NCBI GenBank assembly: GCA_017512485.1
Contig: JAFWGE010000029.1
Location: forward strand, 1 to 64,000
Direction of reading: 5' to 3'
Source of the DNA: Oscillospiraceae bacterium
Lineage (GTDB): Bacteria > Bacillota > Clostridia > Oscillospirales > Oscillospiraceae
DNA: 64,000 bases
Position numbers and translations under genes: made by a program. Numbering within the stretch: the stretch's first letter is position 1; every line of letters starts with the position of its first letter. The notes beneath the pieces are model-generated. The model had not been told where the DNA came from. It did not search any database and saw only the letters and a program-made list of their open reading frames with translations. Positions 25,492 to 33,745 of the stretch are shown here, piece after piece.

Positions 25492-25516
25492 GCTGGATAT
25501 TGATATTGTTTTTCAT

Positions 25517-25534
25517 AATATGATCAATATGATC
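25517..25534. repeat. tandem 9-bp repeat upstream of the DUF1385 gene
   Basis: AATATGATC is repeated twice without a gap, 40 nt before the next start. The related AATATGATAATATGA lies just upstream of recA. A GCGCGC-ATTCA-GCGCGC hairpin (25545-25561) follows immediately before the ribosome site. Confidence 0.5.
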
Positions 25535-25572
25535 TAAAATTGCTGCGCGCATTCAGCGCGCTGGAGAAGGAT

Positions 25573-26511
25573 ATGGCGGAAAAATTCAAAACAATGATCG
25601 GCGGCCAGGCCCTGATAGAAGGAATTCTTATGCAGGGTCCTGACAAGAGAGCGATCGTCGTCCGTTCGCCGGACGGTCTCGTAGACAAGGTTGACAGTTT
25701 TGTCCCGCTTAAGGAAAAAAACAGGATACTGGGATGGCCCATTATCCGGGGCTGCGTAAGTCTGTTTTCATCGCTGTATTACGGAGTGAAGGCCCTCTCT
25801 TATTCTGCTGAGTTCTATCCGGAAGAGGATGGGGAGGGCAAGGAACCCTCAAAACTGGACGCATGGCTTGAAAAGAAACTGTCAGGGGAGAAAGCCGAAA
25901 AAGCGGTGACGGTGTTCGGAATGTGTTTCGGCGCCGTGCTTGCGATAATCCTGTTTTTCATGCTCCCCACCCTTGTGGCCGGAGGCCTGGCGAAGAACGT
26001 CAGTTCCGGTATATTGAAAAACCTGATAGAGGGCCTCGTCAGAATAGTGATTTTCCTGGCGTATCTCTACGGGGTATCACGGATGAAAGACATCAAGAGG
26101 GTGTTCAGGTACCACGGCGCGGAGCACAAGACCATCTTTTGCTACGAAGCCGGAGAGGAGCTTACTGTGGAGAACGTGCGCAGGCAGTCCAGGTTCCACC
26201 CGCGCTGCGGTACGAGTTTCCTTTTCGTGGTAATGATAATCAGTATTCTGGTCTTCTCCGTGGTGAGCTGGTCGAGCATGGCTGTGAGGCTTATACTGAG
26301 GCTCCTTCTGTTGCCGGTAGTGGTCGGTATCAGCTATGAGATAAACCGTTTCGTAGGCAGGCACGACTGCACCTTCACCCGTATCATCATCGCCCCCGGA
26401 CTGTGGCTTCAGCGCATCACTACCGCCGAGCCGGACGATTCCATGATCGAGGTGGGCATACAAGCCCTTAAACTCGTGATACCTGAGGTGGAGGGCGCCG
26501 ACAGATGGTGA
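25573..26511 (+). CDS. DUF1385 family membrane protein (YqhQ-like)
   Basis: A 312-residue protein of the DUF1385/YqhQ family, common in Clostridia and Bacilli and of unknown function. The N-terminus has the conserved GGQALIEGILMQGP (about 10-23). Three or four membrane segments lie at about 115-140, 150-170 and 215-265. The central RYHGAEHKTIFCYEAGEELT (about 177-196) and HPRCGTSFL (about 206-214) contain conserved His/Cys residues that look like a metal or catalytic site. The frame opens at TTG 25540, but ATG 25573 follows GGAGAAGG. It lies 7 nt from prmC, a frequent neighbour in Clostridia, so co-transcription is likely. Confidence 0.82.
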   Translation: MAEKFKTMIGGQALIEGILMQGPDKRAIVVRSPDGLVDKVDSFVPLKEKNRILGWPIIRGCVSLFSSLYYGVKALSYSAEFYPEEDGEGKEPSKLDAWLEKKLSGEKAEKAVTVFGMCFGAVLAIILFFMLPTLVAGGLAKNVSSGILKNLIEGLVRIVIFLAYLYGVSRMKDIKRVFRYHGAEHKTIFCYEAGEELTVENVRRQSRFHPRCGTSFLFVVMIISILVFSVVSWSSMAVRLILRLLLLPVVVGISYEINRFVGRHDCTFTRIIIAPGLWLQRITTAEPDDSMIEVGIQALKLVIPEVEGADRW

Positions 26512-26518
26512 TCCGGCG

Positions 26519-27361
26519 GTGACTTACAGTTCGCTGTGTATAGGCGTCAGGAACACCCTGCGGGGGAGAGGGATTTCCGGCGCTGAGTTGGAAGCAAGGC
26601 TCATAGTGTGCGCCGCCGCCGGGATAGACGCAGACACTTACTACCGCTGCCTGGGGCAGACCGTCCCGGACAGGACGATGAACAGATGCGAAGAACTCCT
26701 GGGCCGGAGACTGAGCGGTGAACCGGTGGCATATATTACCGGGAAATGGGAGTTCTTCGGTCTGGAGCTTATAGTTGACAGAAGGGTCCTGATCCCCAGG
26801 ATCGATACCGAGATACTGGCAGAAGAAGCCATCAGGCTGGCTGCGCCCGGTGTCCGTATACTGGATATGTGCTGCGGCAGTGGATGCGTAGGTATAGCGG
26901 CCGCGGTCAATCTGCCCGGATCCCGGGCGGTCCTTGCCGATATTTCCCGCGAAGCCCTTTCCGTCGCCGGTGAAAACATAGCCCTGTTGGGCCTTGAAGA
27001 CAAAGTGAGTACCGCGCTCGCGGACTCCCTTGGGGAGTATGATCCATCGTTGGGGAAGTTCGATATGATTGTGTGCAACCCACCGTATATCCGCACGGAT
27101 GAAGCACCCCGGTTGGACGCATCCGTCAAAGACTATGAACCGGGTATCGCACTGTTTGGCGGAGCCGACGGGCTGGATCACTACAGGAGCATCTGTTCAA
27201 ACTGGACCGGGGCGCTGTTTCCGGGGGGGTATATTCTTTTTGAGTGCGGAGCCGGACAGGCCAGGAGCGTTGAACAGATTATGAGGGAGAACGGTCTGAA
27301 GGTAAAAAGCACGGTAAAGGATACTTCCGGTGTGGAAAGAGTTGCAGTCGGACAAAAATGA
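26519..27361 (+). CDS. prmC: peptide chain release factor N5-glutamine methyltransferase
   Basis: PrmC methylates the glutamine of the GGQ motif in release factors using S-adenosylmethionine, which speeds peptide release. The 280-residue protein has the N-terminal helical domain, the linker GEPVAYITGKWEFFGLEL (about 68-85), the SAM loop ILDMCCGSGCVGIAAA (about 116-131) and the catalytic NPPYI (about 185-189). Start is GTG 26519, with only a weak ribosome site. The release-factor gene prfA, commonly next to prmC, is not in this window. Confidence 0.93.
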   Translation: MTYSSLCIGVRNTLRGRGISGAELEARLIVCAAAGIDADTYYRCLGQTVPDRTMNRCEELLGRRLSGEPVAYITGKWEFFGLELIVDRRVLIPRIDTEILAEEAIRLAAPGVRILDMCCGSGCVGIAAAVNLPGSRAVLADISREALSVAGENIALLGLEDKVSTALADSLGEYDPSLGKFDMIVCNPPYIRTDEAPRLDASVKDYEPGIALFGGADGLDHYRSICSNWTGALFPGGYILFECGAGQARSVEQIMRENGLKVKSTVKDTSGVERVAVGQK

Positions 27362-27364
27362 CCG

Positions 27365-27402
27365 TTAAGATGAAGTATCATATCTTAATATGATAATATG
27401 AA
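27365..27402 (+). promoter_or_regulatory. recA upstream region with dyad
   Basis: ATCATAT-CTTA-ATATGAT (27377-27394) is a perfect 7+7 bp dyad. It overlaps a possible -10 TATGAT (27389-27394), which is paired at 18 nt with TTAAGA (27365-27370). No canonical LexA box is present. The dyad could be an operator, but the region is AT-rich. Confidence 0.4.
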
Positions 27403-27416
27403 AGGAAGATATTAAT

Positions 27417-28523
27417 ATGGCCGATAAAAAGAAGACTATCCAGCCTGCGGCCCCAGCCGAGGACAGGAAGAAGGCATTGGAGACGGCGCTTGCCCAGATA
27501 GAGAAGGATTACGGAAAAGGATCTATAATGCGGCTGGGCGAGAATATGGGCATGACAGTTGAGGCCATATCCACGGGCTCGCTGTCGCTGGACCTGGCAC
27601 TGGGTATCGGGGGTGTACCAAAAGGCAGAATAATAGAGATATACGGACCCGAATCTTCCGGTAAAACGACTCTGGCCCTGCATATCCTTGCTGAGGCTCA
27701 GAAAAAGGGCGGAGAGGTGGCGTTCATAGACGCTGAGCACGCTCTTGATCCGGTGTACGCGAAAGCCCTGGGGGTCGACATAGATACTGTGCTCATTTCC
27801 CAGCCGGACACCGGCGAACAGGCTCTGGAGATAACCGAGATGCTGGTGCGTTCCGGGGCCATAGACGTGGTCGTGGTGGACTCCGTGGCCGCGCTGGTTC
27901 CCAGAGCGGAAATAGAGGGAGAGATGGGAGATTCCTTTGTGGGTCTTCAGGCGAGGCTCATGAGCCAGGCACTGAGGAAACTGGCAGGGTCCATAGCAAA
28001 AACAAACTGTATAGTAATATTCATAAACCAGATACGCGATAAGATCGGCGTGATGTACGGGAGTAGCGAGACCACCACCGGCGGCCGCGCGCTGAAGTTT
28101 TACGCCAGCGTACGCATAGATATCCGCAAAACAGAGACACTCCGCAGCAGCGACGAGGTGACAGGCAGCCGTACCCGCGCCAGAGTGGTAAAAAACAAGG
28201 TCGCTCCGCCTTTCCGGGAGGGAGAATTCGATATAATGTACGGCGAGGGGATATCCCAGACGGGCGAACTGATTGACCTGGGCGTCAAACTGGACTTGGT
28301 ACAGAAGAGCGGTTCCTGGTTTTCCATAGGCGATACGCGTATTGCCCAGGGACGGGACAAGGCGAAGCAGTATCTCAAGGATAATCCGGAAGTGGCGCAG
28401 AAACTGCGAGAGGATATAATGGCCAACGCCGAGAAACTTATGAGCAATCAGTCACGTATCGCCGCCAGAGCGGCAGGCAGGACGGTATCCGTAAACGTGT
28501 CCGCCGATGATTTCGATGGCTAA
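27417..28523 (+). CDS. recA: recombinase A
   Basis: RecA forms filaments on single-stranded DNA, drives strand exchange and triggers LexA self-cleavage. The 368-residue protein is highly conserved: Walker A GPESSGKT (77-84), [21 protein letters not shown] (about 150-170, Walker B and loop L1) and the loop L2 region with [22 protein letters not shown]. The C-terminal tail has the usual acidic end. ATG 27417 follows AAAGGAAG. The stop overlaps the start of recX, a common arrangement that ties the filament modulator to recA expression. Confidence 0.98.
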   Translation: MADKKKTIQPAAPAEDRKKALETALAQIEKDYGKGSIMRLGENMGMTVEAISTGSLSLDLALGIGGVPKGRIIEIYGPESSGKTTLALHILAEAQKKGGEVAFIDAEHALDPVYAKALGVDIDTVLISQPDTGEQALEITEMLVRSGAIDVVVVDSVAALVPRAEIEGEMGDSFVGLQARLMSQALRKLAGSIAKTNCIVIFINQIRDKIGVMYGSSETTTGGRALKFYASVRIDIRKTETLRSSDEVTGSRTRARVVKNKVAPPFREGEFDIMYGEGISQTGELIDLGVKLDLVQKSGSWFSIGDTRIAQGRDKAKQYLKDNPEVAQKLREDIMANAEKLMSNQSRIAARAAGRTVSVNVSADDFDG

Positions 28524-29133
28524 GATACTGAGCGTAGTAAAAAGGACCGTAAATACGGCCCTGGTCCGATATGAAGGGGGCAGCATGGAGCTGCCCCTGC
28601 AGACTGTACGGCTGGAAGGGTTGCGAGCGGGTGAGGAAGTGGACAGTTCCCGCCTGGAAATGATAAAAAGCTCCTCAAGGGGGAGCCTTGCCATGGCTAA
28701 GGCTGCGGGATATGTTTCATCCAGAGCCATGTCGAAAAAGGAACTGGAGCAAAAACTCCTCCGCATGGGGGAGACACAGCAGAACGCCAGGGACGCGGCG
28801 GATCGGATGGAAGAACTGGGAGCTATAGACGAGGAAGACTATGCCTTGAGTATCGTCCGGTCATACAGCGCCAGGGGCTATGGGCCCGGCCGCGTGAAGG
28901 AGGAGCTGCACAGGAGAGGCATCCCGCGTGACCTGTGGGACAGCTGCCTTGAGAGCCTGCCGGACACCGGGGAGCTTGTTGACAGGTACCTCAGAAAGCA
29001 CCTGGCGGACGCCACAGACAGCAAACAGGTAAAAAAGGCTGCGGACGCACTGTACAGACGCGGTTTTTCGTGGGAAGATATCAGGAGCGGCTTGACGAGG
29101 GCCGCGGAAGACGTATTTTGGGAGGACGAGTAA
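28507..29133 (+). CDS. recX: regulatory protein RecX
   Basis: RecX binds within the RecA filament groove and restrains or remodels it. The 208-residue protein consists of three-helix repeats; [44 protein letters not shown] and the C-terminal [16 protein letters not shown] are typical RecX segments. It starts inside the end of recA (ATG 28507; ATG 28516 is an alternative three codons later). Its TAA overlaps the ATG of rimO. The N-terminal 60 residues form an extra domain often seen in Firmicutes RecX. Confidence 0.92.
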   Translation: MISMAKILSVVKRTVNTALVRYEGGSMELPLQTVRLEGLRAGEEVDSSRLEMIKSSSRGSLAMAKAAGYVSSRAMSKKELEQKLLRMGETQQNARDAADRMEELGAIDEEDYALSIVRSYSARGYGPGRVKEELHRRGIPRDLWDSCLESLPDTGELVDRYLRKHLADATDSKQVKKAADALYRRGFSWEDIRSGLTRAAEDVFWEDE

Positions 29134-30452
29134 TGGCCTCGGCGGCGCTTATCTCACTGGGATGTGAGAAGAACCTTGTTAACAGCGAACAAATGCTATG
29201 GATGCTCAGCGAGGCGGGCTTCGAGATATGTCAGCCTGAAAATGCGGACGTGGTGATAGTGAATACCTGCGGCTTTATCGACTCGGCGAAATCCGAGGCT
29301 ATAGACAACATCCTGGCACTGGACGCCATGAGAAAAAAAGGCTGCGGTTTTAAAATTATCGTAACGGGATGTCTCGCACAGAGATATCCCGACGAGATAT
29401 TTTCCGAACTGCCGGAGGTTGACGGCATAGTCGGCTGCGGCAGCTTTGACAGCATAGTAGAGGCAGCCCGCGCCGCGCTTGACGGGGAGCGCCCGTGCTA
29501 TATGGGCAGCCTGTCCGCACCTGTTTCGGAGACCCCAAGGCTTGTTACCACGCCGCGGTGGTATTCATATCTGCGCATAGCCGAGGGCTGTGACAACTAC
29601 TGCGCATACTGCGTAATACCTTATCTCAGAGGCCCTTACCGCAGCAGGAAGATGGAGGACATACTGAATGAGGCACGCTCGCTTGCGCAGAGTGGCACAA
29701 AGGAGCTTATAGTTATAGCCCAGGACGTCACTCGCTATGGGAAAGATCTCACCGGAGGGGAGGATCTCCCTGCTCTGCTTGAAAAACTTTGTGAAATTGA
29801 GGGCATAGAGTGGATAAGGCTTCATTATCTTTATCCGGATGAGTTCACGCCGCGGCTGCTGGATGTAATGGCCGGACAGCAAAAGATCCTCCCGTATTTT
29901 GATATTCCCCTGCAGCATATAAACGATACGATACTCAAACGCATGAACAGGCGCTCTTCCAAGACCCAGATAGAGACCCTCCTCCGCACAATACGCCAAA
30001 AGCTGCCTGAAGCGGTGATCAGGACTTCCATTATATGCGGCCTTCCCGGCGAGAGCGAGATGGAATTTGAGGAACTCTGTGATTTTTTGAAGGAGTTCAG
30101 GCTGCAGAGGGCAGGGTTTTTCGTCTTCTCCCCGGAGGAAGGTACGCCTGCGGCAGAGATGCCGGATCAGGTACCAAGGGAGACGGCCGAGGAAAGAGTG
30201 TCCATATTGCAGCAGCTTCAGGACGGTATTATGGTCCATTACAACGAGAGCCGCGTGGGGAGCGTGATGCGGGTCATCTGTGACGGATATGACGAAGACA
30301 GAGGGGAGTATTACGGCCGCACCGCCGCAGATTCGCCCACTGTGGACGAACAGGTATACTTCACATCGGAAGAACCTGTACAGCCCGGGGATATTATTGA
30401 TTTCAGGGCAGAATACCTGAGGGACGGCGAGTTGGCAGGGACCAGAGTATAA
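29133..30452 (+). CDS. rimO: ribosomal protein S12 methylthiotransferase
   Basis: RimO is a radical-SAM enzyme with two [4Fe-4S] clusters that methylthiolates an Asp of ribosomal protein S12. The 439-residue protein has the UPF0004 domain at the N-terminus with cysteines in LGCEKN, NTCGFID and TGCLAQRY, and the radical-SAM motif CDNYCAYC (about 151-158). The TRAM domain occupies about 375-439. RimO is distinguished from MiaB by ISLGCEKNLVNSE and by PYFDIPLQH. ATG 29133 overlaps the recX stop and follows GGGAGG; the frame open from 29070 is inside recX. The operon ends at the hairpin 23 nt downstream. Confidence 0.95.
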   Translation: MASAALISLGCEKNLVNSEQMLWMLSEAGFEICQPENADVVIVNTCGFIDSAKSEAIDNILALDAMRKKGCGFKIIVTGCLAQRYPDEIFSELPEVDGIVGCGSFDSIVEAARAALDGERPCYMGSLSAPVSETPRLVTTPRWYSYLRIAEGCDNYCAYCVIPYLRGPYRSRKMEDILNEARSLAQSGTKELIVIAQDVTRYGKDLTGGEDLPALLEKLCEIEGIEWIRLHYLYPDEFTPRLLDVMAGQQKILPYFDIPLQHINDTILKRMNRRSSKTQIETLLRTIRQKLPEAVIRTSIICGLPGESEMEFEELCDFLKEFRLQRAGFFVFSPEEGTPAAEMPDQVPRETAEERVSILQQLQDGIMVHYNESRVGSVMRVICDGYDEDRGEYYGRTAADSPTVDEQVYFTSEEPVQPGDIIDFRAEYLRDGELAGTRV

Positions 30453-30474
30453 AACCACACAGTATGAAACAGAA

Positions 30475-30518
30475 ACCGTGCGGCGTATCGAAAGCGCGAT
30501 ACGCCGCACGGTTATTTA
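30475..30518 (+). terminator. terminator of the recA-recX-rimO transcript
   Basis: ACCGTGCGGCGTATCG pairs with CGATACGCCGCACGGT, with a short loop, ending at 30512 and followed by TTATTT. A 16-bp stem. Confidence 0.88.
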
Positions 30519-30599
30519 ATGCTGCCCGTTGGTCCTGGTTATATTGAAATAAAGTCAATTACACGGAAAGTCGTTTCATTCGATGACTCAGACGGGCTT

Positions 30600-31904
30600 T
30601 TACCACCCGTAGTTTTGCCCCCCGGACATGTAGATCTCCATGGTATCGAACTCCTCATACGAGTCCAGCTGGGCGGAGATCGTCTGGCCGGGAGGTATGA
30701 TGTTGTCGTCGTTTGTACAGTATGTATAGTCAGTATCGACCAGTTTTCCGTCCATAAAGAACAATGCGGTCAGTTCAACGAACTCGGCGTCTATTTCGCC
30801 GTTGTTTGTGACCTTTACCACGGCGCCGCCTTTTATGTCGGTGCGTTCTATAGAAAGATCCTGCATGACCGGAATGTAATAGGTCTCCCGTACCGAGAAG
30901 ACCGAATCGTAACTGGATACCTCGGCGTCCGTTTCAAAAGCTTCGTAAAAAAGCGCGACGCAGCCGGGGGCAAGGGCGCTCAGAGTTCCGTCGGCCGAGC
31001 TGACAACGTTCCCGTCGGCGTCGTAAGCCACTGTGTTCGTGGATACGTCCACGGCGACGTTGCCATCGTTCCTTACTACATAGTAGTGACGCGTATACCA
31101 GCCAAAACTGTCGGGGAGTGTGTACTCAGCAACGACCGTAACGCTGTCCGGATCGATCTCTGTTTCGGAACTGTCTTCGTAATCGTCGTATTCGTAGTCG
31201 CCAATGGCGGCGATACTTTCAAAGTACGCCTCGAGGTCGCCGGAATCGGCAGATTCGACTGCGTCCCCGGTGGAGTCGTTAATAAAATCCACGTGGATGT
31301 TGTCCACTGTTCTGCCGCTGAAAGTGTTGTACATACCTCCGAAGGTGTAAAACTCCATAATCATAAAGGAATCCATCAGACCGAGTTCCTCACTGTCCGT
31401 TTTTACAGTGAAGCTGGTATAATCATCGTTTGCCTGGATATCGGTAAATGAGCAGTATTCGCTCTTTATCAGCTCGTCGAACGCTTCGCTTATTGTGGAG
31501 GAGAGCATCTCAAGTACGTCTTCCTGCTGCCCTTTTGTCATGACTATGGTAAAACTTCCGTCAGAGTTCTTCGTGAGTGAAGTAAAAGGATGGTCGCCGT
31601 TCACATCCTCATCGTCAATGTCAAATGCGTCCGCCATTGCGGGGGAGATCACGATCTCGACATGATTATCATCCCCGGCGTCGTTGACGCCTGAGTTTTC
31701 ACTTCCCGAACCGCTGTCGACGCCGCTGTTATCGGGTTCATTGCTCTTTTCATCGCCCGTACTCCCGGTATTGGATTTTGAAGCAGATGTGTCCAGGGAC
31801 AGGGGCTCCTTGCCGCCGTCTGTTGAGGGCGAAGTCTTTGCGCAGGCGCTGAGCAGGAAAAGTACCGCGAGGATCATGGAAATGACGGATACGGCTCTTT
31901 TCAT
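30600..31904 (-). CDS. acidic lipoprotein of unknown function
   Basis: A 434-residue exported lipoprotein. Residues 1-20 are a signal peptide with lipobox LLSAC (Cys at about 21). A Ser/Thr/Gly/Asn/Asp-rich linker (about 22-80) leads to a folded acidic region. The C-terminal part (about 255-430) resembles two Ig-like/FxLYD-type beta domains, with phrases such as YYVVRNDGNVAVDVSTNTVAYDADGN and VVKVTNNGEIDAEFVELTALFF, which match the FxLYD pattern in which an extracellular domain contains VxN....A..V.....YDA.G. I do not recognise the first domain. It has its own promoter and stands alone between rimO and the divergent cysS leader. Confidence 0.7.
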   Translation of the reverse strand: MKRAVSVISMILAVLFLLSACAKTSPSTDGGKEPLSLDTSASKSNTGSTGDEKSNEPDNSGVDSGSGSENSGVNDAGDDNHVEIVISPAMADAFDIDDEDVNGDHPFTSLTKNSDGSFTIVMTKGQQEDVLEMLSSTISEAFDELIKSEYCSFTDIQANDDYTSFTVKTDSEELGLMDSFMIMEFYTFGGMYNTFSGRTVDNIHVDFINDSTGDAVESADSGDLEAYFESIAAIGDYEYDDYEDSSETEIDPDSVTVVAEYTLPDSFGWYTRHYYVVRNDGNVAVDVSTNTVAYDADGNVVSSADGTLSALAPGCVALFYEAFETDAEVSSYDSVFSVRETYYIPVMQDLSIERTDIKGGAVVKVTNNGEIDAEFVELTALFFMDGKLVDTDYTYCTNDDNIIPPGQTISAQLDSYEEFDTMEIYMSGGQNYGW

Positions 31905-31945
31905 GATTTGTACCTCCTTATCGGCAACTTGTTGTTTATGACTGA

Positions 31946-31973
31946 ATTATACACTTTAAGAGTTGTTTTTCAA
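31946..31973 (-). promoter_or_regulatory. sigma-A promoter of the lipoprotein gene
   Basis: Minus strand: TTGAAA (31968-31973), 16-nt spacer, TATAAT (31946-31951), about 40 nt before the ATG, which has AAGGAGGT. Confidence 0.65.
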
Positions 31974-32020
31974 CCCTGTATACAGCTGACGCTGCCGGTG
32001 CCGTTATGTTCCCGGATTTC

Positions 32021-32049
32021 TTGACAAAAACGATACTCCATGATAAAAT
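32021..32049 (+). promoter_or_regulatory. sigma-A promoter of the cysS operon
   Basis: TTGACA (32021-32026), 17-nt spacer, TAAAAT (32044-32049). Transcription should start near 32056, at the 5' end of the T-box leader. Confidence 0.75.
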
Positions 32050-32055
32050 ATCGCG

Positions 32056-32300
32056 GCTATGAAGGAGAAAAGTATCCGTCATCTCCCGCACAGAGAGAGC
32101 CCGCCGTCGGCTGAGAACGGGCTTGCAAAGGCGAAGGCGGTGAAGTGCGTCCCCGGAGCAAGGCGGAGGAAATGCCGTCCGTGAGGCCGCGTCAGGGCCG
32201 GTACCCGGTAATGGCCGGGGCAGAGCGATAAAAGAGAGTGGAACCGCGAGCCGTTTTCGACCCGCCTCTCAGCGTATGAGGGGCGGGTTTTGTTTGTTCC
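32056..32300 (+). ncRNA. T-box riboswitch (Cys) of the cysS operon
   Basis: Canonical T-box leader. Stem I carries the distal-loop elements AGAGAG and GTCGGCTGAGA. The specifier triplet TGC (Cys) lies at 32146-32148 in the context GTGAAG-TGC-GTCCCCGGAG. The T-box sequence AGTGGAACCGCG is at 32237-32248. Its bulge UGGA pairs with a tRNA ending in U-CCA, which is the rare discriminator of tRNA-Cys, so specifier and bulge agree. The terminator hairpin CCCGCCTC...GAGGGGCGGG with a T run is at 32261-32297. When tRNA-Cys is uncharged, it stabilises the antiterminator and cysS-polA-rimI-tsaD are transcribed. Confidence 0.93.
32261..32297 (+). terminator. conditional terminator of the cysS T-box
   Basis: CCCGCCTC (32261-32268) pairs with the GAGGGGCGGG arm (32278-32287), followed by TTTTGTTTG. 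It is mutually exclusive with the antiterminator formed around 32237-32248. Confidence 0.88.
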
Positions 32301-32347
32301 GGTCCTCACGGCACAGGAAAAACAGAAATAATTATGGAGGAGTTTTT

Positions 32348-33745
32348 ATGAGGCTGTTCAATACTTATTCCGGCAAAAAAGAGGAGTTTGTACCAATTAA
32401 TCCCGGAGAGGTGCGCATGTATACCTGCGGTCCCACGGTGTACAACTATATCCACGTGGGCAACGCGAGACCCATGATAATGTTTGACGTTCTGCGCAGG
32501 TACCTGATATATAAAGGCTATAAGGTAACATTTGTACAAAACTTCACTGACGTGGACGACAAAATAATCCGTCGCGCCAACGAGGAGGGCATATCCTGCG
32601 AGGAAGTGGCAGAGAAGTACATTGAAGAATACTTTAAAGACGCCGACGCGCTGGGGGTCAGAAGGGCGGATATCCATCCGAAGGCTACGGAGAACATCCC
32701 CCAGATAATAGATATGGTAAGTACCCTTGTGGACAAGGGATTCGCGTATGTTGCAGGGCAGGACGTGTATTTCAGGACAAGGGCTTTCAAAAATTACGGA
32801 AACCTGTCCCATCAACCGCTGGATGAGCTTGAAGCAGGCGCAAGGGTGGAGGTGAACGATATAAAAGAGTCCCCCATGGACTTCGCTCTTTGGAAGGGTT
32901 CCAAACCCGGTGAACCGAGCTGGGAATCTCCCTGGGGGCCGGGAAGGCCCGGCTGGCACATAGAGTGCTCCGCGATGTCCAATCGTTATCTGGGTAAGAC
33001 AATAGACATACACTGCGGGGGACAGGACCTCATATTCCCTCACCATGAAAATGAGATCGCTCAGAGTGAGTGCGCCAACGGCTGCAAGTTTGTGAATTAT
33101 TGGCTTCACAACGGGTTCCTGAATATAGACAACAAGAAGATGTCCAAGTCCCTCAATAACTTTTTCACAGTTCGTGAAGCCGCGGAGAAGTTCGGGTATG
33201 AGGCGTTGAGGTATTTCATGCTTTCAGCCGCGTACAGGAGCCCTCTGAATTATTCGGCGGACAGCCTGACCCAGGCAGGCGCGGCACTGGAGAGGCTTTA
33301 TACCCTGAAAAAGACCGTTTCTTTCCTGAAGGAGAACGGTGAAGAGGGACCCATGTCTCCCGCTGAGGAGAAATGCCTGGAGGAACTTGGCGCGTACCGG
33401 CAGGCTTTTGAGGACGCCATGGAAGACGACATGAATACAGCGGACGCCCTCAGCGCGGTGTTCGACATGGTGCGCAGAATCAATACCGCCCTGGCCGGAC
33501 GTCCTACGAAACTGTTCGCGGGAGAATGCCTTAAAAGATTCCTGGAACTGACAGACGTCCTGGGGCTGCTTTATAATGACAGTGAAGAGTCCCTGGACGA
33601 AAAGGTGGAAAAACTCATTGCAGACAGACAGGCTGCAAGAAAGAGCAGGGATTTTGCCCTGGCAGACCGGATAAGGGATGAACTTAAGGAGATGGGCATA
33701 ATCCTTGAGGATACACCACAGGGCGTGAAATGGAGAAAGGCATGA
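32348..33745 (+). CDS. cysS: cysteinyl-tRNA synthetase
   Basis: A class I aminoacyl-tRNA synthetase that charges tRNA-Cys. The 465-residue protein has the zinc-ligand Cys27 in YTCGPTVY, the HIGH equivalent HVGN (36-39), the second metal block WHIECSAM, HCGGQDLIFPHHENE, and the KMSKS loop (about 265-269) in NKKMSKSLNN. The C-terminal helical domain (about 335-465) binds the anticodon. ATG 32348 follows GGAGGAG; the frame open from 32276 lies in the T-box leader. Its TGA overlaps the polA ATG. It is under Cys T-box control. Confidence 0.98.
   Translation: MRLFNTYSGKKEEFVPINPGEVRMYTCGPTVYNYIHVGNARPMIMFDVLRRYLIYKGYKVTFVQNFTDVDDKIIRRANEEGISCEEVAEKYIEEYFKDADALGVRRADIHPKATENIPQIIDMVSTLVDKGFAYVAGQDVYFRTRAFKNYGNLSHQPLDELEAGARVEVNDIKESPMDFALWKGSKPGEPSWESPWGPGRPGWHIECSAMSNRYLGKTIDIHCGGQDLIFPHHENEIAQSECANGCKFVNYWLHNGFLNIDNKKMSKSLNNFFTVREAAEKFGYEALRYFMLSAAYRSPLNYSADSLTQAGAALERLYTLKKTVSFLKENGEEGPMSPAEEKCLEELGAYRQAFEDAMEDDMNTADALSAVFDMVRRINTALAGRPTKLFAGECLKRFLELTDVLGLLYNDSEESLDEKVEKLIADRQAARKSRDFALADRIRDELKEMGIILEDTPQGVKWRKA

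Noticed and set aside
30519..31451. 310-codon open frame on the plus strand
   Set aside because: It is antisense to the lipoprotein at 30600-31904, which has a signal peptide, promoter and ribosome site. The plus frame has none of these.
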